A stretch of DNA of 64,000 nucleotides, from assembly GCA_024760905.1 (NCBI GenBank), contig CM045737.1, positions 18,164,848 to 18,228,847 of the forward strand. Direction: 5' to 3'. A model generated the notes under the pieces. That model had not been told where the DNA came from. It did not search any database and worked only from the letters and a program-made list of their open reading frames with translations. Position 1 is the stretch's first letter. Each line of letters begins with the position of its first letter. The position numbers and the translations under genes were made by a program. This stretch comes from Plotosus lineatus (taxonomy: Eukaryota > Chordata > Actinopteri > Siluriformes > Plotosidae). This document shows, piece by piece, positions 1 to 12,168 of the stretch.

Positions 1-763
1 ACGCGCCATTCAAAAATTCAAACAATGCGCGAGTTGCTCTCTCATTGGCCGTCTCCCAACATCCCACCCCGCTGGCCTTCCATTGGCCAGGAGGGAGCTG
101 AACTGTACCCGTACTTCCTGTTTGTCACACGCATGAAGGAGAGTTGAACAGGACTGTTGGCTCATGAGTTTTTTTGAGAGTGATTATTGCAGCATTATAT
201 TTCGTTATCCATCATGGACCCCGAGAAAGTGATTCCCGGTGACAACGAAATGCAGAAGCGGGCTCCGTTGTCAATCGAAGTGAACCAGGAGATATATAAA
301 AAAAAAAAACGAAAATGGGATGCGGTTGAGCGAAGTCGCAAAGGAGTATGGCCGAAACCCCTCTACAATCGGAACGATATTGAAGCAGAAAGAGACCTTA
401 AAAGCGGAGGTACAGTGACAGAGGCGATTAATTTGAAAAAAAGCAACCGCCACATTTAAGGACCTCGTGAAGGAGGGTGGGGGTTCTTCAGACCAGCAAC
501 CCCCGGACTTTAAAGCGTCACGTGGGTGGTTCGAGAGATTTAAAAAAAAAAAAAAAAAAAAAGGTAATTTTCTTTTACTTTTAACACATATTTCATACAA
601 AATTGGTGTACTTTTATAATTGTTAAAGGGTTTATGGGGTATTCTTGGGAGCCCTGGAACGAATCACGCATTTTACATATAAAATGCGCCTCTAATTTAA
701 TAAAACTCCAGTTTACGAAAAAGGCACTGGAACGAATTAATTTCGTAAGTAGAGGGCCGACTG
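1..763 (+). mobile_element. Tigger-type DNA transposon (family B), left end outside the window
   Basis: The right terminal repeat (agagggccgactg, then TA at 764-765) and about 760 bp of body match the complete copy at 45058-45893. The segment from about 213 encodes a frame-broken N-terminal piece of a Tigger/CENP-B-type transposase; remnants include a Lys-rich start, a degraded helix-turn-helix and a FKASRGWFERFKK-like stretch (about 508-550) that in Tigger proteins belongs to the second DNA-binding helix set. Poly-A runs interrupt the reading frame. It is non-autonomous and inactive. Confidence 0.8.
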
Positions 764-1590
764 TATTTCAAGAAATATCAGACTAATCATGGAATGCTAA
801 AAAGCAAACATTTTATATAAAGGGAAGCATACCAGTGTTTCTGGAAAAGTAAGCGGACTGCAGCAAACGGCTTTCCCAAACATACCGTGTTTAGAGAAAT
901 GGGCTACCAGCAATACAGCTGTATGTTTTATGAACTCTAATCCAAAGATTTAATGAGAAATCCTTCAAGTGAAAATATGAACTGTTCACTTTATCATCTC
1001 ACTGCCTGAGTATGAAATTGTGTCAAGCCATTCCACTCCTTGGTCAGACATTAAACACCATGTATTCTGTCATTACCAACATTGAAACCTAGCAAGAAGA
1101 CAAGAAATTACATTAGTGTAAAAACATGTAATTTAGCCATGCAAGTTAGCAGACAAGTTTAAAATACTGAAGACCAAAGGTTGACAACCAAAGGTTGACA
1201 ATAAAAATCTTCAGGTAATGACCCAAAGAGCGATCATTTCTGTCTGAAACTTCTTTCTAAAGTCAAAACTGCATGATCTCACCAATACAGAAAAGAATTG
1301 TGCACTTAAAAAGATGTCACAACACTAGATATCTTCCTGGACAAGGGCAAGGATACAGTAGCTCACACATTCAGCCATGGCCCATATTCCTGAGCCGTGT
1401 TCACACCTGACTGCAGCAGAACCAGGAGGTTGAATAATAACTGACAGGAAAAGGTGAGACATCAGCAAAAAGGGACGTGGACAAAACTTAAAATAGCCTT
1501 TGTCCTTTATACAGAAGTTAACAGAGTAAGAATTTTAGGACCTTCAAGTCCAGGAGGGCATTCAGGCAAGTTTATTTTATGTTTTCTTGT
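764..1590. other. Intronic sequence, nothing recognised
   Basis: AT-rich sequence without coding exons, terminal repeats or RNA-gene boxes that I can recognise. A short local tandem duplication (accaaaggttgacaa repeated) lies near 1172-1200. Confidence 0.6.
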
Positions 1591-1592
1591 GC

Positions 1593-1890
1593 AGCACAGT
1601 GGTGGTGTTATTAGCATGTCTTGTCTCACAACAAGACGGTCATGAGTTCGAGTCCCAGGCTCTGCCAGAGTGTCTTTCTATGCAGTTTGCATGTTCTCAA
1701 TGTGGTGGTGTGTATTTCGTCCAGGTGCTCTGGTTTCCTCCTACAGTCCTAAGACGTGCACATTAAGATAACGGATTGCTTGAAAATTGCTCTGAGGTGT
1801 GAGTGATGGTCTGGAAAGCTGTTTAGGGTGTGCTGTGTCTTTACCCAGAGTCAGTGGAGACTCTCAGCAAGTAGCAGTATTAAATGGATC
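1593..1890 (+). repeat. Degenerate SINE with L2-type body
   Basis: The head gcagcacagtggtggt, a B-box-like gagttcgagtcc near 1645, then gtttgcatgttctc, ctggtttcctcctacagtcc and a ctgtttagggtg segment follow the order of the common fish SINE/L2-tail repeat (compare 40887-41190 and 51107-51490). The copy is heavily mutated. Confidence 0.7.
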
Positions 1891-2254
1891 AGGAAATTAT
1901 ATCATTTTTTGAAGATATAACAAGTCTCTTCAATTAGATTACAATTCATAAATATTCATGCATTTTAACTCATTAGCTATAACGATGTTGTATTTAAATG
2001 ATTATCGTTTACAAAATATGTATAACTGGACAAATCTAAATAACTCTTAAAAAGACAAATGTTCACCAGGAGATACTACAGTTTTTCGTTCAGTTTATTA
2101 ACTTAATGAGGCAACGTATACTGGTGATGCAACTCAAAATCCAAAATATTGAAAAAACCAAAGTGACAATGTTTTACTTGGATCTTCAATAGAAGGAGAA
2201 CAAGATCTTTTTTTTGCAATTTGTTTTTCACTTGTGCCTGTGTAAGTATAACAT

Positions 2255-2512
2255 TCATTCATTCATTTTCTGTAACCGCTTAATCCTAATTAGGGTCGCG
2301 ACAAGGCTGGCACCCATCCCAGCCGACTCCGGGCAAGAGAGATGTACACTCTGGACAGCTTGCCGGGCCATCGCAGGGCAGAAACACGCTGACGGCGATG
2401 CAGCTACTCTTGTCGAAAGTCAGCAATGGTTCTTTTACATGAACCTCACAACATAGACAGTGAGAGACACAGCTGGCGTTTGATAACCCAGTTAGCTGTA
2501 CTGGGGAAGTAT
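2255..2512 (-). repeat. L2-type tail joined to SINE-A fragment
   Basis: 2255-2375 is the reverse complement of an L2-type tail (cattcattcattttctg, ccgcttaatcc, gggtcgcgac). From about 2380 it continues into the antisense body of the tRNA-derived SINE that is complete at 37955-38304 (acgctgacgg, gtcgaaagtcagcaatggttc, aacccagttagctg). The junction is abrupt, so one repeat inserted into or recombined with the other. Confidence 0.7.
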
Positions 2513-2699
2513 AACATATTCAAAACTATACAGAGCCTCAGTTTAACCAGTAAAACAGAAATTGAAAAAATAAAGACAACACACCAAGTTCACAACCAAG
2601 ACTAGAGAATTTTTATATGATAAGGTTTGATAGCTCATGGATTTCGGGGTGGCTAGGCAGGCTTACAGAGTAATGATGCTGCTAATCAAAGCTGCAAGT

Positions 2700-3123
2700 G
2701 AGATATTAAACTTGACAGCTAGCTTGCTTAAAAAAAGATGATAATGGGCTTCAGGAGATCGAAACAAACTGAGCACTCTGCCCTTTCCATTGATGGAGTG
2801 GAAGTAGAAAGGATGGAGTGCTTTAAATTTCTTAGAGTCCACATTTCTGCTGACTGGACCACAAACATCTCCCACCAGGTGGGGAAAGCACAACAAGCTC
2901 CGACAAGCCCATCTATACCGATCCCTACCGATGAACTTTTACTGCTCTGCCATAGAGAGCCTCCAGACCTATTGCTGAACGGTGTGGTTCAGCAGCTGTA
3001 TGGCAGAGGATAGGAAGGCCTTGCAGCGGGTCGTGAGGACAGAAGAGCGGGTAATTTAAACTACACTACCCTCCTTCAGTGACATTTACACTGACAGACT
3101 TCAGAGGACAGTGAGTGGAATTA
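2700..3123 (+). pseudogene. Rex1-like LINE reverse-transcriptase C-terminal fragment, left part
   Basis: The plus strand encodes a degenerate stretch with the order GFRR...SIDGVEVERMECFKFL-VHIS-DWTTNISHQVGKAQQ (about 2738-2900), which is how the region after the RT domain of fish Rex1/L2-group LINEs reads. Further matching but frame-shifted sequence follows (AxDRKALQRVV-like at 3003-3033). The fragment is cut at 3123 by a Tigger MITE and resumes at 3700. It is a dead relic. Confidence 0.75.
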
Positions 3124-3699
3124 CAGTGGTACCTCGCCATACGATAGCCCCTGCAAACGAAAAATCCAGGTTACGAAAAACATTTTCCTAAATGTTTGTC
3201 TCTGGACACGAAACAAGTTCACGTTACGAAAGCACCATCTCAAAAATTCAAACAATGCACAAGTTGCTCTCCTATTGGCTATCTCCCAACATCCCGCCCC
3301 ACTGGCCTCCCATTGGCTAGGAGGGATGACGCAGCTCCATCATCCAGGGATGAGCTGTATCTCCATAATACCCATGATGCTTTTCGTGTAAAGGACAGAG
3401 TTACTGTTGTTTCATCAGTTTTTCGAGTGTGCTCATTGCAACTTTATTTTTTGGCTCAGGCTTTTAACCTTGTATAAACATTTGTAAATTTATAACTTTG
3501 CTAAGAAGACATGATCAACACTAAGTACCTTAAAAGGTATGTTTTTATAATTTTTTTTTAAGGGTTTCGAGGGTAATATTGGGGGCCTTGGAATGAATCA
3601 CACGTTTTACATGTAAAACACAGTTCTACTTACGAAAAAAAATCCAGGTTACGAAACTGCCTCTGGTACGGATTAATTTCGTAAGGTGAGGTACCACTG
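3124..3699 (+). mobile_element. Tigger-type MITE (family C), complete, inside a Rex1-like LINE
   Basis: Terminal inverted repeats begin cagtggtacctcgc and end gtgaggtaccactg. TA lies on both sides (3122-3123 and 3700-3701), the Tc1/mariner-superfamily target duplication. The 576-bp body carries the leader region shared with families B and C (cattggctatctcccaacatcc and the ttcgtgtaaaggacagagtt segment) but lacks the transposase exon. It separates two collinear parts of the same LINE fragment, so it is younger than that LINE. Confidence 0.9.
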
Positions 3700-3870
3700 T
3701 ATAAGGAATCCCACATACCTTGGGCATCCAATTTCTCCCCTCTACCCTCCGGAAAAAGGTACAGGATACTAAAAACTAAAATTAATAGACTCAAGAACAG
3801 TTTTTACCAGCAAGCTGTTAAATGTGTAACCTCACCACCACCGTCACACACACACTGACTGAATAATCAC
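3700..3870 (+). pseudogene. Rex1-like LINE fragment, right part
   Basis: Directly after the MITE the sequence reads as the end of the Rex1 protein and its tail: ccctctaccctccggaaaaaggtacagg corresponds to the usual LLPSGRRYR block, followed by agactcaagaacagttttt (RLKNSF). It becomes CA-rich after 3845. Confidence 0.7.
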
Positions 3871-3950
3871 CATTCAGACCATCTTCTTGGATAGTGAAAA
3901 ACTCATGTTCGAGTGCAATATTCATGCTTAGAGCAGGTCAAACATCATAA

Positions 3951-3953
<3 letters not shown>

Positions 3954-4005
<52 letters not shown>

Positions 4006-4036
4006 TATACATGCATACATATACAGAAAAACACAC

Positions 4037-4078
<42 letters not shown>

Positions 4079-4093
4079 CACACACTATATTTA

Positions 4094-4164
<71 letters not shown>

Positions 4165-4165
4165 C

Positions 4166-4206
<41 letters not shown>

Positions 4207-4248
4207 CACACACACATATACACATACACACACACACACATATATATA
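3954..4248. repeat. Compound (TA)n/(CA)n microsatellite
   Basis: About 295 bp of alternating TA blocks with interspersed ACAC blocks. All open frames across it are low-complexity Tyr/Ile or Thr/His repeats and are not genes. It directly abuts the TA target site of the Tigger element that starts at 4249. Confidence 0.95.
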
Positions 4249-4460
4249 CAGTAGGCCCTTGACCATTCGCGGTTTTGCACTCACGGTTTGCATATTCGCG
4301 GATTGCCAAGCAACTGTCACGTCATTCAAATTCAGCCAATGGCTGTCCCCCTTCCTGCTCATTGGTTGAGATGATGTAACGCCCCCTTTTCCTCATTTGC
4401 ACACGCTTTGTGCCTGTGCTTTTTAAGTGTGTGTGTTTTTAATCACTGTTAGGCTCCATC

Positions 4461-4625
4461 ATGCCACCCAAACACTGCACACCTACTCAGGCTTCTGGTA
4501 AGACACAGAAGTGCCAGAAAAGGGTAACGTTGCATGAAAAAGTAGAACTGCTTGATATGATTCAGGAAGGAAAAAGTTTTTCTGCAGAAGTGCAAAAAGG
4601 TGAATGTTGTATGAAACAGGTCATC
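4461..4625 (+). pseudogene. Tigger/CENP-B-type transposase N-terminal remnant
   Basis: About 50 codons from ATG 4461 give a basic leader and a helix-turn-helix of the Tigger kind (RVTLHEKVELLDMIQEGKS followed by FSAEVQKGE). The family continues with two more DNA-binding helices and a DDE catalytic domain; neither is present, since the hAT-like element begins at 4668. Confidence 0.7.
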
Positions 4626-4667
4626 ATCAGAATGGAACCTGCCTTAGTATTCTGCATACTTCGAGTT

Positions 4668-5811
4668 CAGGGGTCGGCAACCTTTGCCATTCAAAGTGTC
4701 ATTTGGACCTGTTTTCCACATTAAAGAAAACACCGGGAGCCACAAATCCTTTTTTGACATTTGAAATCAAATAACACTGCACATAATGTTTTTCCCTTTT
4801 TACTTCATGTTAATATAAAACAATGTGTTGCATTTATTTAAATGACTGCAGATACAATCTGCTTGCAACAAAAACATTTAGATTTATATATTTAAAAAAA
4901 AAAACAAAAAAAACAAACAAACAAAAAAAAAACGCCAGCCTCCCCGCAAGCCTAATTAGGTTCAGAAAATGAATGAATGTATTCGAGTCCTTCTTGTATT
5001 TTTATAAAGAAAAAGAATATCTATCCCACGAAGCGAGGGAAGGGCTGCAGCCAGATGTGTTAACGGGTTGGGCTATCTCCCTCACGATCACGCCCTTTGT
5101 GTGATCTTTTTTTCTTTATTCGTTATATTAAGGTTGTTTTGTTATAGTTTTAATTACACAAACGACAGCAACACAGAAAAGTATATCAAGACTTATTTTA
5201 AGAAGGAGCCTGCTCGACATTCTTTTAAATAATATTAACGCTTAATACTGCACTGACTGCCCATTCTCAGAGTGGAGACTGAACCAAACCCAGTCTTTTA
5301 TTTTGCCACTGGGAGGAGAGTTATTTAATTCAGAGATTGCTGTGTATAAACAAATCTCACCGTCTCTACTTCAGCTGTGATTTACGTTCCTGGATTACAA
5401 ACCTCGGCGGCGGAAAAAATCTCTCACTCGTCACGTTGCTGATGGTGACAGCACTCCTTGCCTTGAGCACAAGAATTTGGAAATCCAGCAACACAGCAGA
5501 TCAAAAACACTGAGACTCTCAATGTAGCTGATAGGCATGTCCACAAGAACACAAAATCACCCCGCCCACATCAAATAAATATCTGCCCACACCCATGACT
5601 GTTCATTTCCATCTATGTAATTTTCAACCCGAAAAGAGCATTTTTGGAAGGGTACCCACTGGGTACCTGTGGGTACCCGACCGTTGCAGAACTCTGCCTT
5701 AGGCAGATTCTCCCATCATTCAAGTGAAAGCTGGTTTAACTCTCTGCCCCTGGAAGCCAGAGAAGTGAAAGAGCCGCATGCAACTCCGAAGTCACAAGTT
5801 TCCAACCCCTG
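4668..5811. mobile_element. hAT-like non-autonomous element
   Basis: It begins caggggtcggcaacctttg and ends agtttccaacccctg, imperfect inverted repeats of the hAT/Charlie type; just inside each end are the characteristic gggagccacaaa and gagccgcatgcaac segments. The 1,144-bp body holds poly-A tracts and a short L2-type tail (about 4935-4977, ending aaaatgaatgaatg). The flanking 8-mers (ttcgagtt and gtataatg) do not match, so no target duplication is visible. Confidence 0.7.
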
Positions 5812-5895
5812 GTATAATGCAATGCAAAGTAATGCAATACCTACCCCTCGTGGGAATTTTTGAAAACTACAGTGCTGTATGCTTAATTGAAGATA

Positions 5896-6217
5896 CAAAC
5901 GCTCCCCGACTTACGTTTTTAATTGTTTCCGGACGGCCGAACGTAAGTTGAGTGAACGGAAGTTGTTACAGTGACATATGACTCTCATACTGTACTATAC
6001 ATCCATCAATACCATTACCATATCTCATAAAACATCCCTAAATCAATTATTATAAACATAACATTGTAAAGGGTTTATGGGGTTTATCCAGCCCAAAGAC
6101 TGGAGCCTTGGAACAAATCAGGCGTTTAACATATAAAATGCGACTCCGACTGATGAAATTCCCACATCACGAAAAAGGCGCTGGAACGGATTAATTTCGT
6201 AAATCGGGGGCCGACTG
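5896..6217. mobile_element. Chimeric Tigger MITE (family D left end, family B right end)
   Basis: 5896 to about 6066 is the inverted right end of family D (caaacgctccccgacttacg and the following 170 bp match the reverse complement of 49780-49959). From about 6067 to 6217 it is the right end of family B (aagggtttatggggt, aacggattaatttcgtaa, gggggccgactg; compare 45757-45893). TA flanks the 322-bp unit at 5894-5895 and 6218-6219. Confidence 0.75.
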
Positions 6218-6224
6218 TACATTT

Positions 6225-6275
6225 ATACATACATACAGATATATATATATACACACACACAAATACACACACACA

Positions 6276-6336
<61 letters not shown>

Positions 6337-6344
6337 TATACATA

Positions 6345-6377
<33 letters not shown>

Positions 6378-6378
6378 T
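6225..6378. repeat. Compound (TA)n/(CA)n microsatellite
   Basis: TA and CA blocks right after the TA end of the chimeric MITE, inside the family A Tigger element. Confidence 0.95.
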
Positions 6379-6777
6379 ATATATAGGCTGTGAAATGTTT
6401 ATATTTTATGATCAATAAATATCACAGTAAAAAATTAAGTTTTTCTTAATCATTACTATATTTACTACATTAATACTGTATTAATGAGTAAGCCTGTCTA
6501 TAGAATGTGTTTAAGAAGCATATTTTAGCGTATGTAATAGATACATAGTATTTTACTTCCGATTGTTCATTCGTGCATGTAATATGATACATGGTGTTTT
6601 ACTTCCGGGTACAGAACTCACGGATTATTTTCATTCGCGGGAGGGGCCGGAACCAAATCCCCGAGAAATAATGAGGGCCTACTGTATATAAAAACAGCTC
6701 CACCTCATACCCCATGTATTTCATGCACCTTTGACACATTCAGCCTTCTGTTTGTGTGTGAATATATGCATATTCAT

Positions 6778-7062
6778 GGCCAGTGGTGGTCTAGTGGATA
6801 GGGCACAGGATTGCTGATCCTAAGGTTGGGGGTTCGAGTCCCCACAAGGTTGTCACTGTCCCCCCAGTGTAGCTAACTGGGTTATTAAAGGTGGGCCATG
6901 TCTCTCACTGTCTATTTGCTGACTTTCGTAAAGAGTAGGCTGCAAAGCCGTTGGCGTGTTTTACAACCTGGAGAGGGATTGGCTCCGCCAGGCCAAATCA
7001 GCCTTCGTCTCACTATGAAGGCGCCCCAACGACATCCCCGGATGTTAAGGGATAAGTGAAGA
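6778..7062 (+). repeat. tRNA-derived SINE-A with an alternative 3' tail
   Basis: The head carries a pol III A box (tggtctagtgg, 6787-6797) and a perfect B box (ggttcgagtcc, 6831-6841), then the SINE-A body (aactgggttat, gggccatgtctctcactgtc, gctgactttcgtaaagagta). After about 6957 it leaves the sequence of the copy at 37955 and instead runs through tggagagggattggctccgc to ggatgttaagggataagtgaagaaga. This is either a different 3'-tail subfamily or a chimera. Confidence 0.75.
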
Positions 7063-7747
7063 AGATATGCATATTCTGTAAATGTTTGAATATATGGATA
7101 GATATATATAGGATTTATAGGATTACATATAGGATTGAGGTATGTATCTGTGTGTGTTTGTACATATATATATGTGTCAATGTATACGTGAGTATACACA
7201 CATGTATAGCTTCATATAGTTCGTTAATTGTCTGTTGTGCACATATTATAATGCTAAACAAAGGGCTGTTAAACTGATTTTCATTGTCCATGCAATAGCT
7301 GACAAAGGTCTCAAATTTAATAAATTACAACTCGGTGATCAAATTCAAACTGACTAAAAGCTCTGAGACATCATTCTTGTCTGCATGAATAACACTGTAC
7401 GCAATTTATGACTGACAAATTATCAGCTTTTAATAACCCCTAGACCCTCCATATGTGTGAGAAACATCTGTGTTTTCACATCAGTAGCAGTCATTGTATG
7501 TGTCGTTGGGCCAAATAAGGGGACATTTATAAATAGGAGCAAACTGGGGACATGTCCGACCAATGAGGATAATGCAGTGACCCATTTCTATTGAATTAGT
7601 AAAGAACCCTCTCACTATGTGCCAGCACAATAAGGAAAAAGGAAAAAGATGAGGAAAAAAAAACATTGGTATTGGTGTGAGATATATATATATATTTTTT
7701 TTTTTTACACACATACATACATGTATATACATGCACGCGCACACACA
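7063..7747. other. AT-rich intronic sequence
   Basis: No exon or element was recognised. A short TA/T-run and CA-like microsatellite lies at about 7680-7747 and abuts the foldback element. Confidence 0.6.
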
Positions 7748-8893
<1,146 letters not shown>

Positions 8894-10240
8894 TGTACAT
8901 ATCTCCCCAGACCCGAGACCCAGAAGACTCTTCAAATCAATTATACTTGTTGCAATCCTGGTTCATGTTTAAATCTGCTCATTTTAGTGACATAAAACCA
9001 GAAAAATGTAACATTTATAAATCAATGTAAATGTCAGTGCGAAAAAAGTATTGGGTTAAATATAATACTGTTTAGATTGTAGCACAAATATAAGATTAAG
9101 TGACTCATGTCTTGCTTAAAATGTGATGCAAGTCACTTTTGCAGTCATACCCATTTCAATTTTAGTCCGAGTTTACCAAGCTGAAAAGGAAAACCTGCAC
9201 CACTGGAACCACAGCGTGGGAAGAAAGGTCAATTCAGTCATGACTTCCTGGACTGTGTGGAATTCGAGTCTAAAGCCAATACAAACACTCAACCTGCCAA
9301 AGCTGGCAAAACCAGCTGTCATTAGCTCTGTGCCACAATCAGGACAATGGCTCCAAGCCTCTCCAAACTCCCCGGCTTCTTAATGAACCAGGATTAACGA
9401 TGTGGCAGTGGCAGAGAAGTGGAGGGCAACAGAAGTAGGAAATAAGGAAAAATAAGGTACACATGGAAACGCGCATGTCAGTCAAATTCTTGACTTGGCA
9501 GCCCAGGCACGGATCGACACACTCTATGAGAAACAAAAGACTGCACCTGCAGAAGGATCTTCCTGTTTGTCTGGGACTGGGAAACATTTCCTGCATGCAC
9601 TCTCATGCACCCCAAGCTCTCCCAAACTGAAACTATGCCAAGATTTTGCTCTTTTGGTCTGACCACGCCGCTGAGACAGCAGTACAGTATTTGGGCAACA
9701 CTCCAAACAACCGTGGACTTCTCCTCAGAAAATTCATCTATTCTCATAAATTAAGATCTGAGGAATTATTCTGAATTCGAAATGCACAAAATTAATCTAC
9801 ATGAAAAACAGAACTGGCCGAGTTGTTCCTATGTTTCGATTTACCTTGCAGTGCATTTCAAATAAAATAGAAAGACTTGTTGGTTGACTGACCTAAAAAA
9901 AAAATTGTAATTAACTAATTTAAAATTTCTCATTTTCTCGAAAGAAAGTGGAAAAATATTGGTTACTATATTTTAGAAATAATCTATGTACCATTCCAAA
10001 GTCCCAGTGCAATAAGTAATGAGGACACAGCATGCATCGCTTGGTTAAGTAAACACCATACTGAAATTTATCAAGCAGGATTTATTAAACATCTCGAGTC
10101 ACGATTCTCAAATTGGGGTATGCAAGCTATTGCTTTGGGGCTCAGCTAAATAATTTGCAGTAGATTTATGGCATGTTATTTATAAGGGGGGAAAAAAAAA
10201 AAAAAAAAAAAAGTGCATACTGTGTCAAAAAACAAATATA
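8894..10240. other. Intronic sequence, nothing recognised
   Basis: No exon, terminal repeat or RNA gene was recognised. A poly-A run lies at about 10191-10212. Open stretches on either strand (for example 9123-9383) have no recognisable domain. Confidence 0.6.
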
Positions 10241-10771
10241 CAAGGAGTCCTCGGTTTATACCGGTCCCAACTTAACACCGTTTCGTGGTTACGAACGCAC
10301 CCCCATAAAAATATAAAAAATAATATTACGCGTCATTACATCTTACGTGGTTACGTAAACAAACGCGAACACGTTTCGGGCGCGCGAGGCAGAAGAATAC
10401 GCCGTGTTGTGGGCCGAGGAAGACGGCGTCGCTTCCCTTCGCTCAGTCTCGGTACTGTAATATGACGCATCATTACATCTTACACAGTCCTGTACCCTCT
10501 ACCTCAGCTGCATCTACTACTCCAGGCTCACCTGCTCCAGCTTCCAGCACAATAAGCCTGTTTCTCCCTCCCTTACTGTATTTCATTCTTGTGGTAAGGA
10601 ATTGTTTTCTCTTTTTTTTTAATACTTTATGTCATTAACTCTTACATTTTATTATAGCACTGTACGTACAGTACTTTTCAGTATATTTCATGTTATGTTC
10701 CGACTTACACTGAAAATCAGGTTACATCGTGTCTTAAAAATGGATCAGCGTCGTAAACCGAGGACTCCCTG
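10241..10771. mobile_element. Tigger-like MITE (family G), complete
   Basis: Terminal repeats caaggagtcctcggttta and taaaccgaggactccctg, with TA at 10239-10240 and 10772-10773. The 531-bp body has relatively CpG-rich stretches and no open frame. The TIR length and TA duplication fit a Tc1/mariner-superfamily MITE. Confidence 0.85.
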
Positions 10772-12168
10772 TATTTAGTCAATATCCCGCACTTACATTA
10801 GAGCTTTGGGACAATCAAAACTTTTACACAACATTTGTGACATTTCACGCATCACATGCCTGTATCACTCATTATACTCAGCACATGGGGCACAGCTCCT
10901 GCTTCTGATTAGCATATCTAACTAACCAACCAGCTACAATAACAAAAAATGATTACAGTTTTCTAGAGTTTGGCTTGATTGAGAACAGTGAATCTAGTGA
11001 CTCCTGTGCAGAAAATGTGTGTTGTGAATCTACGACGTCTTTATATTATGGAGGAAAAAAAAAAAAAAAAAGTTACTAGCAGTAAGTGATTCACCTCGCT
11101 GCTGGGAATGACAAATCTTGTAAACAAATCAGTAGCAGACAAATAATGAGCAAGCTCTACTCGCACTGCATTCCTTCTAGACAGGTTAGTAATACCTGGT
11201 TGCCCTTATTTGTGAGTCCTGGCCATGATACTGAGCTTTTGAAGCAGAAACAGGGTTTTCTAAAAGTCAAATTGGTGCCAGTTAATTTTAATCCACCAGG
11301 GTGAATCATGACATACGATTACTTATCAAAATCCTTTTTCTCTCGCTCTATTTTGACATGAGGAAGAAATCTCATGAAAACTTTTCCTCCAGATGTTGAT
11401 CCAGTTGGAGAGGCAAAAGAGTATTCAAGTGAAGCTGACTGCTGAAAACTGATGCTAATCTGCTTCTTTTAAACAGATTCGATCCACAGTGCAACTGCAC
11501 ACTGTGCCGATCTCCAAATCACATGTCAAGTTTGATTTTTAAAAATACAGATGTTTTGTGAATTTCTATGGTGATACAGAAGGTAATATCCTACGGTTAC
11601 CTGGGAAGACATAAATATGCATCATTAAAATTCACTGAACATTGCAATCTATATGGGTCACAAGAAGTGGACAAGAATAGAGCAGGTCTTGGTGCAGATG
11701 TCTCTCTTATCAGTGCGGTATGAAAAGTCACTGTGACGTTCAGCTGTGTAGTGAACACAGCAAATGCGATGTGAAAGAAAGGCTGGGCTAAAACATGTGA
11801 GAAGCGGAAAAGACTGACCAAAAATTCCGTGCTCTCAATATGTAAAGAGAGTGTTGTAGCTCTTGAACACTTAAGAGCACTTTATAGAAAGACTATGCTC
11901 TGTAAAGCATGCTGCATTCACTTTTAAATTGAATAATAAATTAGCATTTAAAGGGATACAAGAGGACCTCTCAAGGGCCTTTATGTGCTTTTCCTTTTTC
12001 AGGAAACAGAAAACAGGTTTAAAAGAATACATTGCGAACCACAAGAACGCACATTCTGCAAATGGAGCTGTAACAGTATGCAGATCTTGGATGAAAATCT
12101 TCAACACCGAGTATCTGAGGGGAACATCAACCTCATTTTATCAGAAAAATAGTCCTGTGTATTAAATA
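10772..12168. other. Intronic sequence, nothing recognised
   Basis: No coding exon or repeat family was recognised; short poly-A run near 11055-11070. Confidence 0.6.

Larger units (their letters stand above)
4249..6684 (+). mobile_element. Tigger-type transposon (family A) with nested insertions
   Basis: The left terminus is cagtaggcccttgaccattcgcgg and the right terminus gagaaataatgagggcctactg, with TA at 4247-4248 and 6685-6686. The first 370 bp match, in inverse orientation, the right end of the MITE at 43551-44410. A transposase start lies at 4461 (MPPKHCTPTQ) and continues into RVTLHEKVELLDMIQEGKSF, a CENP-B/Tigger N-terminal helix-turn-helix. The frame is lost after about 4600, where a hAT-like element is inserted (4668). 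A chimeric MITE (5896) and a microsatellite also lie inside. Confidence 0.8.

Noticed and set aside
3913..4362. Several open frames of 80-135 codons of Tyr/Ile or Thr/His repeats
   Set aside because: They are translations of the (TA)n/(CA)n microsatellite on both strands; the same applies at 6191-6373, 8286-8579, 16177-16473 and 55571-56177.
4660..5819. 8-bp target duplication for the hAT-like element
   Set aside because: The flanking 8-mers ttcgagtt and gtataatg do not match.
9339..9747. Overlapping minus-strand frames of 85-89 codons near 9.5 kb as a DAAM1 downstream exon
   Set aside because: None matches the sequence expected after YCSKKK in DAAM1, and splice sites with the right phase were not seen.
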